Notes: generated from the letters alone by a model not told the origin. Counted from the stretch's first letter, positions 43,875-54,300 are shown. The stretch is 64,000 nucleotides of DNA from Planctomycetota bacterium (GCA_029550525.1 JAKPHF010000008.1:186001-250000); one strand, 5' to 3'. Made by a program: numbers and translations.

Positions 43875-45316
43875 CGTCGATTCACTCCCGTGGTAAGGAC
43901 GCTTTGGGCGGCGAGCGCTCTGTCGAGCGGGTCCGTATGGAAATCCGCAGTCCGCGGGTGCATGACGACCCGTGCCGCCGGCGCGGCGCGGGCGGTCGCC
44001 ACGGAGATCAGCCCGGCTGCCGCCATCACGTAGACCGGGTTGAACATCGAGTTGAACAGATTGTCGATCATGTAGAGCACGACGAGGACAGCCGCCGCGG
44101 CCACCGGCGCCACGCGGGGATCGAGCCATTGGCGGGCCGGGTAGCGTCTGAGCAGCAGCGCGGCCGGCAACGTCAGGATCGTCGTCAGGGATGTCAGGCC
44201 GACCAGTCCGGTGACGCCCAGGGTGATGATCCACAAGCCGTCAGTGACGCAGATGTCCTTGCCGTTCTCGTCGTAGATGCGCGATCGGCCCCAACCGCCC
44301 CACCCGAATGCCGGCCGCTGCAGCGCCTTCTCGGCCAGCATGGAGTCGTTGTCAAGACGACCCTGGAGAGACTGTCCGCGCTTGGGGTGGATGGCAGATG
44401 CCACTTTAACCATGGAGTCGGCCGACCACTTGCCGGTCGCGCGGAAGCCCATGTACGCCGGCGCGGCCAGAATCAGCGCATAGATGATCCACGAACGCTT
44501 GATGAGCCGAATCGAGAATAATCCCGCCAACCCGAAGACCAGCAGTGCGCAGGCCCCCAGATTCTTGCATCCGAACGCCACGAGCACGAGCCCGCCGCAC
44601 AACGGCCCGACGGCATATCCGTACAGCCGCCGCAATGCGCCCGTGTACCACAGCCACACGCCCATGATGCACGCGGCGGTCATGAACGTCCCCAAGGCCA
44701 GGCCGCTGCCCATGAACACGCGCGGCCGCGAGCCCCACACGCCCAGCTCGCTGGCGTATTCGCCGCCGCCTCGCCCGAACCCGAAGCCGTACACGTACCG
44801 ATTCAGCACCGGGCTCATCCGCATTTCGAAGATGCACAACGGCGCGTAGATCAGCCCGCCGATGAACAGCATGACCGCCAATTCGCGAAACGCTTCCAGA
44901 TTCCGCAAGTACACGCGGCCAAGCACGTACGGCAGACCCCAAGTCACCACGGTTTGGAACACGGCGGATACGCCGTCGTACACACCGAGTCCGTTCGTGT
45001 ATGAGGAGGCAAACGGGCATACGCACCAGACCGCCATGGGCAGATCGGCCCAGGTCGGCCGGAAGGAGGACACCGCCTTGAAATCGAAAAGGAACGCGCC
45101 CACCGCCGCTCCGATGGTGGCAGCCATGGTCTTGCCGTAGTCTGGCAGCCCGGGAACCGGAAAGCTCACTTCGGGCAGGAACATCCACCCCGCGAGGTAC
45201 GAAATAAACAGCGCCCTGCGCGGCGGGAGCATGGCGAACAGCATCACGCTCACCAGCGGCCAGCCGAGGATGGCCAGCATCACTGTCGCGGACATGTAAC
45301 GGGAATAGTCAATCAT
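43871..45316 (-). CDS. O-antigen polymerase/ligase-like membrane protein
   Basis: 481 residues, about 11-12 predicted membrane helices. A large loop sits in the last third, around KRGQSLQGRLDNDSMLAEKA. The segment RPAFGWGGWGRSRIYDENGK, with the FGWGxxG pattern, is the mark of Wzy/WaaL-type O-antigen polymerases and ligases. The likely role is to polymerise repeat units or attach the polymer on the outer side of the inner membrane. No rigid motif proves polymerase over ligase. It overlaps rfbF by four bases and follows the GT4 gene after 18 bases. Confidence 0.82.
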   Translation of the reverse strand: MIDYSRYMSATVMLAILGWPLVSVMLFAMLPPRRALFISYLAGWMFLPEVSFPVPGLPDYGKTMAATIGAAVGAFLFDFKAVSSFRPTWADLPMAVWCVCPFASSYTNGLGVYDGVSAVFQTVVTWGLPYVLGRVYLRNLEAFRELAVMLFIGGLIYAPLCIFEMRMSPVLNRYVYGFGFGRGGGEYASELGVWGSRPRVFMGSGLALGTFMTAACIMGVWLWYTGALRRLYGYAVGPLCGGLVLVAFGCKNLGACALLVFGLAGLFSIRLIKRSWIIYALILAAPAYMGFRATGKWSADSMVKVASAIHPKRGQSLQGRLDNDSMLAEKALQRPAFGWGGWGRSRIYDENGKDICVTDGLWIITLGVTGLVGLTSLTTILTLPAALLLRRYPARQWLDPRVAPVAAAAVLVVLYMIDNLFNSMFNPVYVMAAAGLISVATARAAPAARVVMHPRTADFHTDPLDRALAAQSVLTTGVNRR

Positions 45317-45334
45317 GGAATACGACTCGCACGG

Positions 45335-46633
45335 TCAGGCTGTCGGGCACGGCATGTCGGTAGGTTCGATGCGTTTTCGCCTCGAAGCATGACGTCCAGG
45401 CGGCTGTCGCCGTTCCAGCACCTGGTGGTAGAACTCGAGCGTCCGCAGTGCCACCGTCGCCGGGCTGTACTGTGCCGCGGCATCCAGGAGCGCTTGCGTG
45501 CCCAGCGATTCCGCCATGGCCGGACGACTCATCAGTCGGATGATTGCCTCGGCGAGACTGTCGGGGTCGCCGGCTCGAAAGAGCAATCCGTTGCGCTCGT
45601 GACGGATCATCTCGCTGATGCCGCCCACGTCCGGAGCGATCACCGGGCAACCGGTGGCCATGGCTTCCAACGCGACCATCGGAAAGCACTCGTAACGCGA
45701 GGCCAGAACACTCACGAAGCACGCGCGGCGCAGAGCCGCGACTTCCGCCGGCGATCGCACGCCCAGCCATTCGAATCGGCCCCGCATCCAGGGCTCGGGC
45801 AGATAACGCTCGACGAACTGGGGCAACGACCAGATACGGCCGGCATCGTCGATGCAGCCGCGATCGGGCCCCGCGAACGTCAGTTTGGCTTGCGGCTGGT
45901 GTTGCAGCACGCGGGCAAACGCCCGGATCATGATGTCACCGCCCTTGTGACGATCGAATCGGCCCACGAAGAGGATGCGCTGCGGATCGCAGCCGACCGG
46001 CGACCAGCGATGCTCCGCTGCCGCCAGCGCGATCGGGTTGGGAATCACCACGGCCTCCCGCAACTCCAGTCCGTAATGCTCGCGCACCCGCCGAAGCACG
46101 TCGTGCGACACGGCCGAGACGCCGGCCACCTGCGTGAACGATGCGTACTCGCGCCGCACCCGTGCCCGAAAACCGCGGCGAGTGACGCCCTGGACCATCA
46201 TCCCGGTCGTGAACCACGGGCCGTGTATGCGCGTGACCACCGGCACGTCGGTCCAACGGTGCAGCCAGCCGGCCGTCCCCTGCGAGTCCTCGATTTCGAA
46301 CAGTTGCAGGCCGGCCTCACGCTGCAGACGCGACACGGCACGAGCGGTCATGGCCGCGTTCAATCGCACGCTCGTGCGCTGAGGCGCACAACGCGAACTC
46401 AGCTTGATCCACGCCCGTTTGAGCGGCGAGCAACCGGTCTGCCAATCGGGCAGCGTCGCGACCCACCGATCGCGTGCCTCGGGAGCGACCTCGCTCGCGA
46501 CCACGTAGGCTTTCGCGCCGGCTTCGCGGATGGCCGGCACCAGCGTGGCCGTGTACGTCACCACGCCGTTGGCGTGATGCGGCAAGCCCCAGGCATGCAC
46601 GCCGTAGCCGACCACCAGGTCACAATCCGACAT
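45335..46633 (-). CDS. Glycosyltransferase family 4 protein
   Basis: 432 residues from ATG 46633 (MSDCDLVVGYGVHAWG). GT-B fold with N-terminal GVHAWGLPHHANGVVTYTAT loop, TRIHGPWFTTGMMVQG, then VVIPNPIAL, ILFVGRFDRHKGGDIMIRAF and SRYECFPMVALEAMATGCPV (canonical E-x7-E). NDP-sugar retaining transferase, acting in the cytoplasm. Thirteen bases separate it from the GT2 gene before it, so it is in the same operon. Confidence 0.9.
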   Translation of the reverse strand: MSDCDLVVGYGVHAWGLPHHANGVVTYTATLVPAIREAGAKAYVVASEVAPEARDRWVATLPDWQTGCSPLKRAWIKLSSRCAPQRTSVRLNAAMTARAVSRLQREAGLQLFEIEDSQGTAGWLHRWTDVPVVTRIHGPWFTTGMMVQGVTRRGFRARVRREYASFTQVAGVSAVSHDVLRRVREHYGLELREAVVIPNPIALAAAEHRWSPVGCDPQRILFVGRFDRHKGGDIMIRAFARVLQHQPQAKLTFAGPDRGCIDDAGRIWSLPQFVERYLPEPWMRGRFEWLGVRSPAEVAALRRACFVSVLASRYECFPMVALEAMATGCPVIAPDVGGISEMIRHERNGLLFRAGDPDSLAEAIIRLMSRPAMAESLGTQALLDAAAQYSPATVALRTLEFYHQVLERRQPPGRHASRRKRIEPTDMPCPTA

Positions 46634-46646
46634 CCAGCACCTCGAC

Positions 46647-47546
46647 TCAGTGACCCCGCAACGCACAGACCAGCAAACGCCAGGAGTCCCACGAAAAGAA
46701 GTGGTTTCGCAGCGACAGGAGCGCATGCTTGCGAGCCGTCCTCACGTGGCCGGCTTTCAGCGCCCACCAGCCCCACTTGCGATGAATGCCGTTTGAATCG
46801 GTCGGTCCGCCCGCGTCCGGCGGAAACACCGGCGGCTCACCGGGCAACCCACGCCGGGCCCACGCCGCGGCGATCACGGCTTCCACGTCGCTCCGCAGTC
46901 GCACGTCGCGTGAGTGGCACGAACTGCGGACATGCTGCCGGTAGCGGTACAGGACTTCGGGAATACACGCCACCTTTCCTCGTTCGGCCAGTCGCAAGAA
47001 CAGATCCCGATCCTCAGCCAGGGCGACTCGTTCGTCGTATCCCCCCACCGCCCGCACGGCCTCGAGCCGGGCCATGTACCCACCCGTCACCGTGAAACTG
47101 TTCAGCGCCAGATGGGCGGCGTCGATCTCCTCGTGCGTGGTCTCCTGGTTGATGATCAAGAGCGGATCGCCTTGCGGGTCGGTCAACTCCATGCGACACG
47201 TGACGATGAGGCAATCGTCGTGCGTATCGAGATATTCCGCCTGCCGCAATAACCGGTCGGGCAACGACACATCGTCGCCGTCCATGATGGCCAGGTACTC
47301 GCCGCGGGCCAGCTCCAGACCCTCGTTGCGGGTTCGCACGATGCCGCGGTTCTCACGGCTGATCGCTCGAATGCGTGCGTCGCGTCGGGCGTATCGCCGG
47401 ATCGTCTCGAACGAACGGTCGGTCGAACCATCATCGATGATGATGAATTCCATGTCCGCGAGCGTCTGGCCGAGAATGCTCTCGATGGCCTCGGCCAGGT
47501 ACGGCTCGCAGTTGTATACGGGCATGATGACGGAGACTTTGGGCAT
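46647..47546 (-). CDS. Glycosyltransferase family 2 protein
   Basis: 299 residues: MPKVSVIMPVYNCEPYLAEA, DMEFIIIDDGSTDRSFETIR, LAIMDGDDVSLPDRLLRQAE (DXD metal motif) and ALAEDRDLFLRLAERGKVAC. This is a textbook soluble inverting GT-A enzyme. It lies 29 bases after the Wzt-type ATPase gene and 13 before the GT4 gene. Confidence 0.9.
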   Translation of the reverse strand: MPKVSVIMPVYNCEPYLAEAIESILGQTLADMEFIIIDDGSTDRSFETIRRYARRDARIRAISRENRGIVRTRNEGLELARGEYLAIMDGDDVSLPDRLLRQAEYLDTHDDCLIVTCRMELTDPQGDPLLIINQETTHEEIDAAHLALNSFTVTGGYMARLEAVRAVGGYDERVALAEDRDLFLRLAERGKVACIPEVLYRYRQHVRSSCHSRDVRLRSDVEAVIAAAWARRGLPGEPPVFPPDAGGPTDSNGIHRKWGWWALKAGHVRTARKHALLSLRNHFFSWDSWRLLVCALRGH

Positions 47547-47575
47547 GGCCGGTTCGAAGAGGCACTCGCGACCCC

Positions 47576-48889
47576 TTAAGCAAGGTCTCCTGAGCCCGCG
47601 CCGACACCCGCATCCTCGTGCATCGACCCGTTGTCACCCACGCCCGGTCCGGCGTGCTTCCAACGACACGGCAGGAACACCAACCCGAAATACTTGGCCA
47701 TGCTTCGACCCGAGTTGTGCACGTCCGCCGCTTCCACGTCCAGCGTCAGGCACAGTTCGAGCTGGTCGTAATATTTGGGCCCCACGCTGGCCAGCCACAA
47801 CGAAAGGTAATACCGATCGGGATTCAGACTCAGCGAGCCGACGTTCACCTCGATGTGGCCCGGCCCGGGGCCCAACGACTCCAGGTTATAGCCCGTGGTC
47901 CACGTGTTGATCGAGGTGACCAGCGTGCCCGTATTGGTGTAGATCTCGACGCCGAAATGAGGCTCGTGCACGCGCCGGTTGACGTGGTAATGCAGCCGGA
48001 TGGTGACTGCCTCGCCGCTGCGGATCACGTCGAGCGGCCGGCCGGTGCGGTCGAGAAACTCGATACGAGTGAAGCGGGCTTCACCCGATCCCTTGCGAGT
48101 CTCCACCTCGGTCAGATCGGCCTGCAGGCTCGAGGCTTCCGCAAACGTCTCCAGGTACGACTGGATGACTTTTCTCGAATCGCCGTCCTGGCGAATCCGT
48201 CCGCCGTCGATCCAGATGGTGCGTGGGCACAGGTTTTCCACCGCAGTCAAATTGTGCGACACGAACAAGACGGTCCGACCGCCCTCGTTCAGGTGACTCA
48301 TGGCCCCGATGCACTTTTTCTGGAAGCCGGCATCTCCCACCGCCAGCACCTCGTCCACCAGCAGCACGTCGGGTTCGAGATGCGCGGCCACCGCGAAGCC
48401 CAGCCGCAATCGCATGCCCGATGAATAGCGCTTGACGGGTGTATCGAGGAAGCGATCCACGCCGGCAAACTCGACGATCGAGTCGAGGTGCTTGTCGATC
48501 TCCCTCTTGCGCATGCCCAGGATCGAACCGTTCAAGTAGATGTTTTCGCGACCGGTCAGTTCCTCGTGAAAGCCCGTCCCCACCTCCAGCAGCGAAGCCA
48601 CCCGGCCTCGCACCTGCATCCGCCCGGTAGTTGGATACGTGATGCGCGACAGGAGCTTGAGCAGCGTGCTCTTGCCGGCCCCGTTGCGACCGATGATGCC
48701 CAGGACCTCGCCTTCGGCCACTTCAAACGAGATATCGCGGACCGCCCACAAGGTCTGCACCTCCTGGTGCTCGCCACGGTACATGCGCCGGAACAGATTG
48801 GCCAGCACCTCGCGGAACAGAACCCGCCGATTGAGTTCCCCCAACCGGTACTGCTTGGAGAGACCGTCTGCGATCACCGCTGCTGCCAT
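47576..48889 (-). CDS. wzt: Polysaccharide ABC exporter ATPase with Wzt-type C-terminal domain
   Basis: 437 residues from ATG 48889 (MAAAVIADGLSKQYRLG), with GGGAG five bases upstream. ABC ATPase: Walker A GIIGRNGAGKST, Q-loop region, signature YSSGMRLRLGFA, Walker B DVLLVDEVLAVGD, then SHNLTAVENLC (switch His). Residues about 245-410 form a Wzt-like beta-sandwich (HEPHFGVEIYTNTGTLVTSI) that in O9a-type systems binds the polymer's non-reducing end. A Gly/Asp-rich tail ends it. It pairs with the Wzm-type permease encoded after a 218-base repeat-bearing gap. Confidence 0.92.
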   Translation of the reverse strand: MAAAVIADGLSKQYRLGELNRRVLFREVLANLFRRMYRGEHQEVQTLWAVRDISFEVAEGEVLGIIGRNGAGKSTLLKLLSRITYPTTGRMQVRGRVASLLEVGTGFHEELTGRENIYLNGSILGMRKREIDKHLDSIVEFAGVDRFLDTPVKRYSSGMRLRLGFAVAAHLEPDVLLVDEVLAVGDAGFQKKCIGAMSHLNEGGRTVLFVSHNLTAVENLCPRTIWIDGGRIRQDGDSRKVIQSYLETFAEASSLQADLTEVETRKGSGEARFTRIEFLDRTGRPLDVIRSGEAVTIRLHYHVNRRVHEPHFGVEIYTNTGTLVTSINTWTTGYNLESLGPGPGHIEVNVGSLSLNPDRYYLSLWLASVGPKYYDQLELCLTLDVEAADVHNSGRSMAKYFGLVFLPCRWKHAGPGVGDNGSMHEDAGVGAGSGDLA

Positions 48890-48921
48890 AGAAACTCCCA
48901 CACGCTAGCGCCTTCACCGGG

Positions 48922-49097
48922 GGCGGGCATCTTGCCCGCCTCTTTTCCTATTGATGTCAGTGTTGCCGGCATCAGCACACAAAGAAGAGCGCAGCTTTTC
49001 CCGACTGTTCACGGCGCCGGCAGTTAACACTCAGCAGACGAAACGCCTGCCTCCCGATGCCGCCAGACATCCCCACAAGGCGGGCGAGACGCCCGCC
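48922..49097. repeat. Pair of REP-like palindromes between wzt and wzm
   Basis: GGCGGGCATCTTGCCCGCC (48922-48940) and GGCGGGCGAGACGCCCGCC (49079-49097) flank about 140 bases of non-coding DNA. Each is a perfect 8-bp stem with a 3-base loop. They belong to the same family as the copies at 14553, 14577, 51221-51340 and 63106. The gap separates two genes that would normally be adjacent. Confidence 0.8.
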
Positions 49098-49107
49098 CAA
49101 GTGCTGC

Positions 49108-49911
49108 TCAGATGATGTCCGCGAAAGTCCGAGCCGTCCGGCGGAAGTACAACGCACCGATCGCGAAAATGATCAGCGTCACGGCCATCGATATGCCGAA
49201 CAAGGCCAGGTTCAATTCGTGGGTCGGAACCACGCAGGCTCGGAACGCCTCGATGAGCCCGGCCAGCGGATTGAGCCCCAGCACGAGCCGCCACCGCTCG
49301 GGCAGCATGCTCACCGGCCAGATGACCGGCGTGACGAACAGCCAGAGCTGAACCATGAACGGCAGGATGTGCTGCACGTCGCGATACTTCACGTTCACCG
49401 CGGCGAAGATCATCCCCACGCCCATGGCCAGGGCCATCAACGGCACGAGCAGAACCAGCCACAGCACGAACGTCCAGTCCGGCGTGTACCGGTAGTACAC
49501 CATCATTCCGATCAGGAGGGTCGAGGCGATGGCAAAGTCCACTAACCCGCGAATGGCTCCCGCGGCCGGAATCGTGATCCGCGGAAAGTACACTTTGGTG
49601 ATAAGGTTTTGATTGTTCACCAGGCTGTTGCCCATCTGCGTGATCGTGGTCGAAAAATACGTCCAGGGCAGCAGCGCGCTGTAGGAGAAGATCGGGTACG
49701 GCACGTCGCCCGATCCGATTCCCGCCAACTTGTTGAAGAACAGCGTGAACACCACCATCGTGGCGAACGGCTGGATGATGGCCCACAACCCACCGAGCAG
49801 CGACTGCTTGTAGCGAACCTTGATGTCGCGCCACACCATGAAATAAAACAGCTCGCGGTACTGCCACAACTCGCGAACCGCACCGGGTGACGTCACACTG
49901 ATCTGACTCAT
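49108..49911 (-). CDS. wzm: Polysaccharide ABC exporter permease
   Basis: 267 residues from ATG 49911 (MSQISVTSPGAVRELWQYRE). ABC-2 type permease with six predicted helices and the KVRYKQSLLGGLWAIIQPFA element typical of Wzm/TagG/KpsM. It has the LLPWTYFSTTITQMGNSLVN and YFPRITIPAAGAIRGLVDF loops. With the Wzt-type ATPase it should export a finished, lipid-linked polysaccharide across the inner membrane. It is preceded by the GT2 gene with a 55-base gap. Confidence 0.92.
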   Translation of the reverse strand: MSQISVTSPGAVRELWQYRELFYFMVWRDIKVRYKQSLLGGLWAIIQPFATMVVFTLFFNKLAGIGSGDVPYPIFSYSALLPWTYFSTTITQMGNSLVNNQNLITKVYFPRITIPAAGAIRGLVDFAIASTLLIGMMVYYRYTPDWTFVLWLVLLVPLMALAMGVGMIFAAVNVKYRDVQHILPFMVQLWLFVTPVIWPVSMLPERWRLVLGLNPLAGLIEAFRACVVPTHELNLALFGISMAVTLIIFAIGALYFRRTARTFADII

Positions 49912-49966
49912 TCGGTCTCCATCAAAACAGGATGCGGACGGGTCGCCGCCGGCACGCGTCGCACGG

Positions 49967-51166
49967 TCACACGGGCCGGGTGCGCTGCACGTCCGCCACA
50001 CTGGCCGCGGCCCGGTGGTGCAATTCGCACTCGCTGGCGTACCACGCGTCGAGCAATTCGCGCGAGGCGGCATCTTTGCGACGGCTGAGTCGCTCGACCA
50101 CGAACTGCAACAGAGCCAGGCGGACCGCCGGCGAGGGAAGCGACACCGCCAACTTGAGGCAGGCGGCATCGCGGCGTTTGATCCCGGACATCAGCGCCCA
50201 TAGTCGATGCGGTAGATAGCCCAGCATCCCGCTTCGCAATGCCGCCACCGAGTATCGCTCCCACACCGCCTCGTACAGTCCCAAACGCAGTTCCTCGAAC
50301 AGCATTCGCCGCGACCAGTACTCCGCGAAGGGCGTCGTGCGAAGCACTCTCAAGCACGCATGCTTTTCGCGAAGGCCGATGGGAGCGCGACAAACCGCCT
50401 TGACATGCTCCCAGGCCAGCCGCATTCGCGGCAGCACCAGACGGCCGGACCGGTTGGTGTCGAACCACGCCGCTCGCTCTTCGATGTCGGGCGTCGCGTG
50501 CAGGGAGGGCGAAGATCCCTGCACGGTCCGCCGCAGGAACAACGGCTCGGGAACCTCGCGGAATTCGCCGCGCAACGCCAACTCCGCGAGCAAGGTGTGA
50601 TCCGCACCGGGATAGCTGCCGACCAGCTTCGTGGTTTTCAGCACGTCGGTTCGAATCAGCCCCACGACGGGATGACACCAGGTCATGTGATTGGACAGCA
50701 GCCGACTCAGCCGTTCGCTGGGCGTTGCCCCGCATACCACCGGCCCTTCGTCGTACTCGCCGTAGACATGACCGGCTTCGTCGATCAGCAACGTGTGCGG
50801 ATAGCACAGCACGACGTTCGCCCCCGCTTCGTCCAAGGTCTCGACGCATCGGCGCAGATACGAAGGCCGGTACAGATCGTCATGCGGTGCCCACTTGAAG
50901 AGAGCGCCTCGGGCCAGCTTGAAAACGCGATTGTAGTTCGGAGCCGCCCCGAGATTCCGAGAGTTCCGATAATAGCGAATGCGCCGGTCGCGCCGGGCAT
51001 AGGCCCGGCAGATCTCCTGCGTCGCGTCGGTCGAGGCGTTGTCGGATACGATCAGCTCGAAGTCTTCGAAATCCTGTCCGAGCAGCGAATCCAGCGTCGA
51101 GGTCAGATAGGCTTGCCCGTTGTACACGGGCAAGCCGATGCTGACGCGAGGAGACCTATCGGTCAT
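49967..51166 (-). CDS. Glycosyltransferase family 2 protein
   Basis: 399 residues from ATG 51166 (MTDRSPRVSIGLPVYNGQAY). GT-A motifs: VSIGLPVYNGQAYLTSTLDS, FELIVSDNASTDATQEICRA, LFKWAPHDDLYRPSYLRRCV (DXD as H-D-D) and SYPGADHTLLAELALRG. The C-terminal 150 residues are helical, without recognised function. It is the first gene after the giant-protein gene, behind a repeat-bearing gap, and lies directly before wzm. Confidence 0.87.
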   Translation of the reverse strand: MTDRSPRVSIGLPVYNGQAYLTSTLDSLLGQDFEDFELIVSDNASTDATQEICRAYARRDRRIRYYRNSRNLGAAPNYNRVFKLARGALFKWAPHDDLYRPSYLRRCVETLDEAGANVVLCYPHTLLIDEAGHVYGEYDEGPVVCGATPSERLSRLLSNHMTWCHPVVGLIRTDVLKTTKLVGSYPGADHTLLAELALRGEFREVPEPLFLRRTVQGSSPSLHATPDIEERAAWFDTNRSGRLVLPRMRLAWEHVKAVCRAPIGLREKHACLRVLRTTPFAEYWSRRMLFEELRLGLYEAVWERYSVAALRSGMLGYLPHRLWALMSGIKRRDAACLKLAVSLPSPAVRLALLQFVVERLSRRKDAASRELLDAWYASECELHHRAAASVADVQRTRPV

Positions 51167-51220
51167 AAGACTCCTTTGGTACTGTCTCCGCCCGATCGGT
51201 TTTGCACGGATGGCGGTCTT

Positions 51221-51340
51221 CGGGGGGCCGGCATCTTGCCCGCCTTTGACCGTGCATGCCACCCGCGTTTGTCAACCTGAGGGCGACTTCGCCGCCCTCA
51301 GGTTGACAAGGGGATGAGAGGTGGGCGAGACGCCCGCCCC
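51221..51340. repeat. REP-like palindromes and a long hairpin before the GT2 gene
   Basis: The units are GGCCGGCATCTTGCCCGCC (about 51224, one mismatch) and GTGGGCGAGACGCCCGCCCC (51321-51340). Between them lies a 15-bp perfect stem, GTCAACCTGAGGGCG / CGCCCTCAGGTTGAC (51271-51285 with 51293-51307). Such a hairpin may stop or stabilise transcripts. It lies between the giant-protein gene and the GT2 gene, in a gap of 189 bases. Confidence 0.72.
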
Positions 51341-51355
51341 CTGGAACTGCCGGCG

Positions 51356-54300
51356 CTACCGCGCCGCCGCGGGCTCGGCGCGGGCCGGCCGCATGATTTG
51401 GCGCGGCGCCGCGGGCTGGTCCGACGGAACTTCCCAGCTCTCCTGGAGAGCGGGCGGATCCGGGAACTGCTGCGCGGGCTTGGAGAAGTCGGGCAGCGAG
51501 TAGTCCAGCACAACCGAATCGCCGATCAACTGGACGCGAAGGTTCTTCCAGTACTTCGCCCCGCTTCCCATGCACCACACGCCGGCCGTGCCGGCCAACA
51601 GGCGGTTGGCGTGAGTGTCCACGCAATCCACTTGCCAGTTCGAAGGTTCGGTCGTGCCTTCCGGCCAGACCTTGGCCTGCACGCGGACGTAATCGTCGAA
51701 TCGCTGCGCTCGCATCCGGAACGAGTACCAGACGTTGGGCTCCGGCACGACGCCCGAATCCGTCGTTCCGTAACTCATCATCACGATGCCGTTCGGGTGC
51801 GGCGCCATGTGGAAGCTGTAACCCGTATACCGCCGCAGGCGATAGTACGAGTCGCTGTTCGGGAAGTCGGAGAACAACGTCACGCCGATGCCGCCGCTCG
51901 GGCTGGTGATCATCATGGCACCCGAGTACTCGTAGTTGGTCCACGTGTACGCGAGCGGCCCGACGTAGTGGGCGTGAATGTTCGAGGCGGTCGAGACCGT
52001 ACCGAACACCGTCTCACCGTTCACCGTGTGCATCCCGAACAGGCTCGGGTCTTCGGCCAGGCTGTTGTTCGCCGCCGTTCCGACCCAGCCGGTGGGCAGC
52101 TCGGGCAGCGCGTTGCACGCCGTCTCGGCGACGCCGCAACCGCAGATACCGGGTTCGAGCTTCGCCGCATCCAGCGGGCAGCCGTCCTTGCAGTCCACCG
52201 TCCCGTCGTTGTCGGAATCGACTTCACAGCCGACGGTGGTGGTGAACGTCAGATCGCCGGTGGTCACGCCGATCCCTTCGGCACTGATGGCCACGATCTC
52301 GTAGTGGTACTCCGTGCCCGGCTGCAGACCGGTCAGCGACACGCTGTGCTCCGTGGTCAGCTCATCCACGAACAGCGTCTGTAGCTCGTAACTCGAAGTG
52401 ACACCATACTTGAACCGCGTGCGGGCCGGCTCGCTGGTCTGCCATGTTATCGTCACTCTGTAATCCAGCGGTGCAGCTTCCACGTTGCTGATCACGACCG
52501 GCGGGCTGTCCTGGAAGGGACCCGGACGGGCGATCACTGCGCCGAAGCTCGCATCCACGTGGTGGGCCAGGAGCAGCACCGAGCCGGCTTTCGGATCGTC
52601 ATTGTTCCGTTGGTCGCCGACGATGTTCCACTCGTAAGGCTCGTACTCGTCGGCCAGCCAGTACTTCAGGTAGTAACGCGACCGATCAATCTCGGGCAGC
52701 GTCTCCACCCGCATCCGGAAGATGTACGTCTTGCCGAGCTCGAGTTTCTGATCGAGCGGCGCCGAAGCCAGGATGGCTCCTTCGTTGCCGAAGAGCTGGA
52801 AGCGTTCGTAAGTGTCCGTCCAGCGATACATCCCGATCGCACCCAGCGGATACACGCCGCTGGCCGGCTGGGCGCCGTCGTCGGAGTGCCCGGGCCACCG
52901 GAAGACCAGGCCGACACCCGGACCAAAGCTCGGCGCGTTGTAGCCCAACGGATCGATGGACCGCACCGTCACCGGAACCGTCACCTCGTAATCAGTCCAC
53001 GTGAGGTCACCCAGGGCGATCAACCGGTCGTAGGCCAGCACCGTGGGTCGCACCGAGTCCGCCTCGCACACCCACTCGCCATCCACCACCTGGGCGACGT
53101 CGTTGGGTGTGGTGGCCTGGCTCCAGTCCACCGTGCACGGCAACGGCCAGGGCGACCCGCTGGAGTTCACCACGGTCACCACCGTCGTGCTGGTCTTGCC
53201 AGTCAGATCGGTGGCCGTGAACACCACCTCGTTGTTGCCGGGCAACAACGACGCAAACGGGATATCCACGTTGAAGTCGCCGGGCATCGTCAGCCGCTTG
53301 AGATCCGGCCCGAGCGACAACGTCCGCGGCGGACCGTTGTTCAGCGAATACACCAGCGAGGCCACGCCGTCCACCGGATCCGCCACGTTGCCCAGGATGT
53401 TGATCGCCGGCTGCGGCATGCCCAGGTGGCCGAACTCCTGTGTCAGTCCGTACCACACGTTCACCGTCGGGCCGTGGTTGATGCGGGTCGTCTGGACCAC
53501 GATGTCGTCCGATTCCCCGATGTTACCGCTGCTGTCCGCCGAATTGATCTTCAGATGGTACGTCGCGTTCTCTTTCAACCCGGTGATCGTCGCCACGTGC
53601 ACGGTGGTCAGATTGCTGTCGCTGTAGACCCCCGCCTCATACTCGGTGGTCTCGCCGTACAAGATCACCGAGGTGGACGGCTCGTCGGTCAGCCACGTGA
53701 CGGTCACCGTGACCTCGTCCACGAGCGTGTTGATCTGCGTAAGGTTGGGCGGATTCGTATCCTGGACGAAGGTTCCATCCTCCGGATCGATCGGCCCTAC
53801 CAAATTGAAGAAGTAGTCGATCAGGCCCGTGAACGTGGGAGCGGGCGCTCCTTCATTGGCGATGAACGGCCCGACCGCCGTCACCGTCATGGGGAAGTCG
53901 AAACTGGCCCCGCTGGTCCAGCTCGTCCCGTCGTTGCAGTACAGGACGTCCCAATGGTCGCCGGTGCGGATCACGCGCATGTACCACGGGAAGCCCAGAC
54001 TCAAGGGCTGGTTCTTGACGATCTCCATCTGCCCATCCTGGAACGTGGCCACGAGCAGCAGAATCCCGCTGCCGTTGCTGTAGAACTCGGATCGAATGAA
54101 CGTCCGGTCGTCCTGCTGGATCAACAGGCCCTGCATCTGGTAGGCCCGGTTGATCACCGACTCGAACTTCACCTCCATGCCTATATCCACGTTGCTGGCG
54201 TTCTGCATGACGCGCGGAGCGTTCAGAGCGTCGGCCGTGATGCTGTGGGCCAGCCCGCCCGGCACCTGGATGCGCAGCCGTGCGTCCGGCGTGTTGGTCC

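Noticed and set aside
48889..48901. GTG 48901 as start of the Wzt-type ATPase
   Set aside because: ATG 48889 has GGGAG five bases upstream, which better explains initiation; the four extra residues add nothing conserved.
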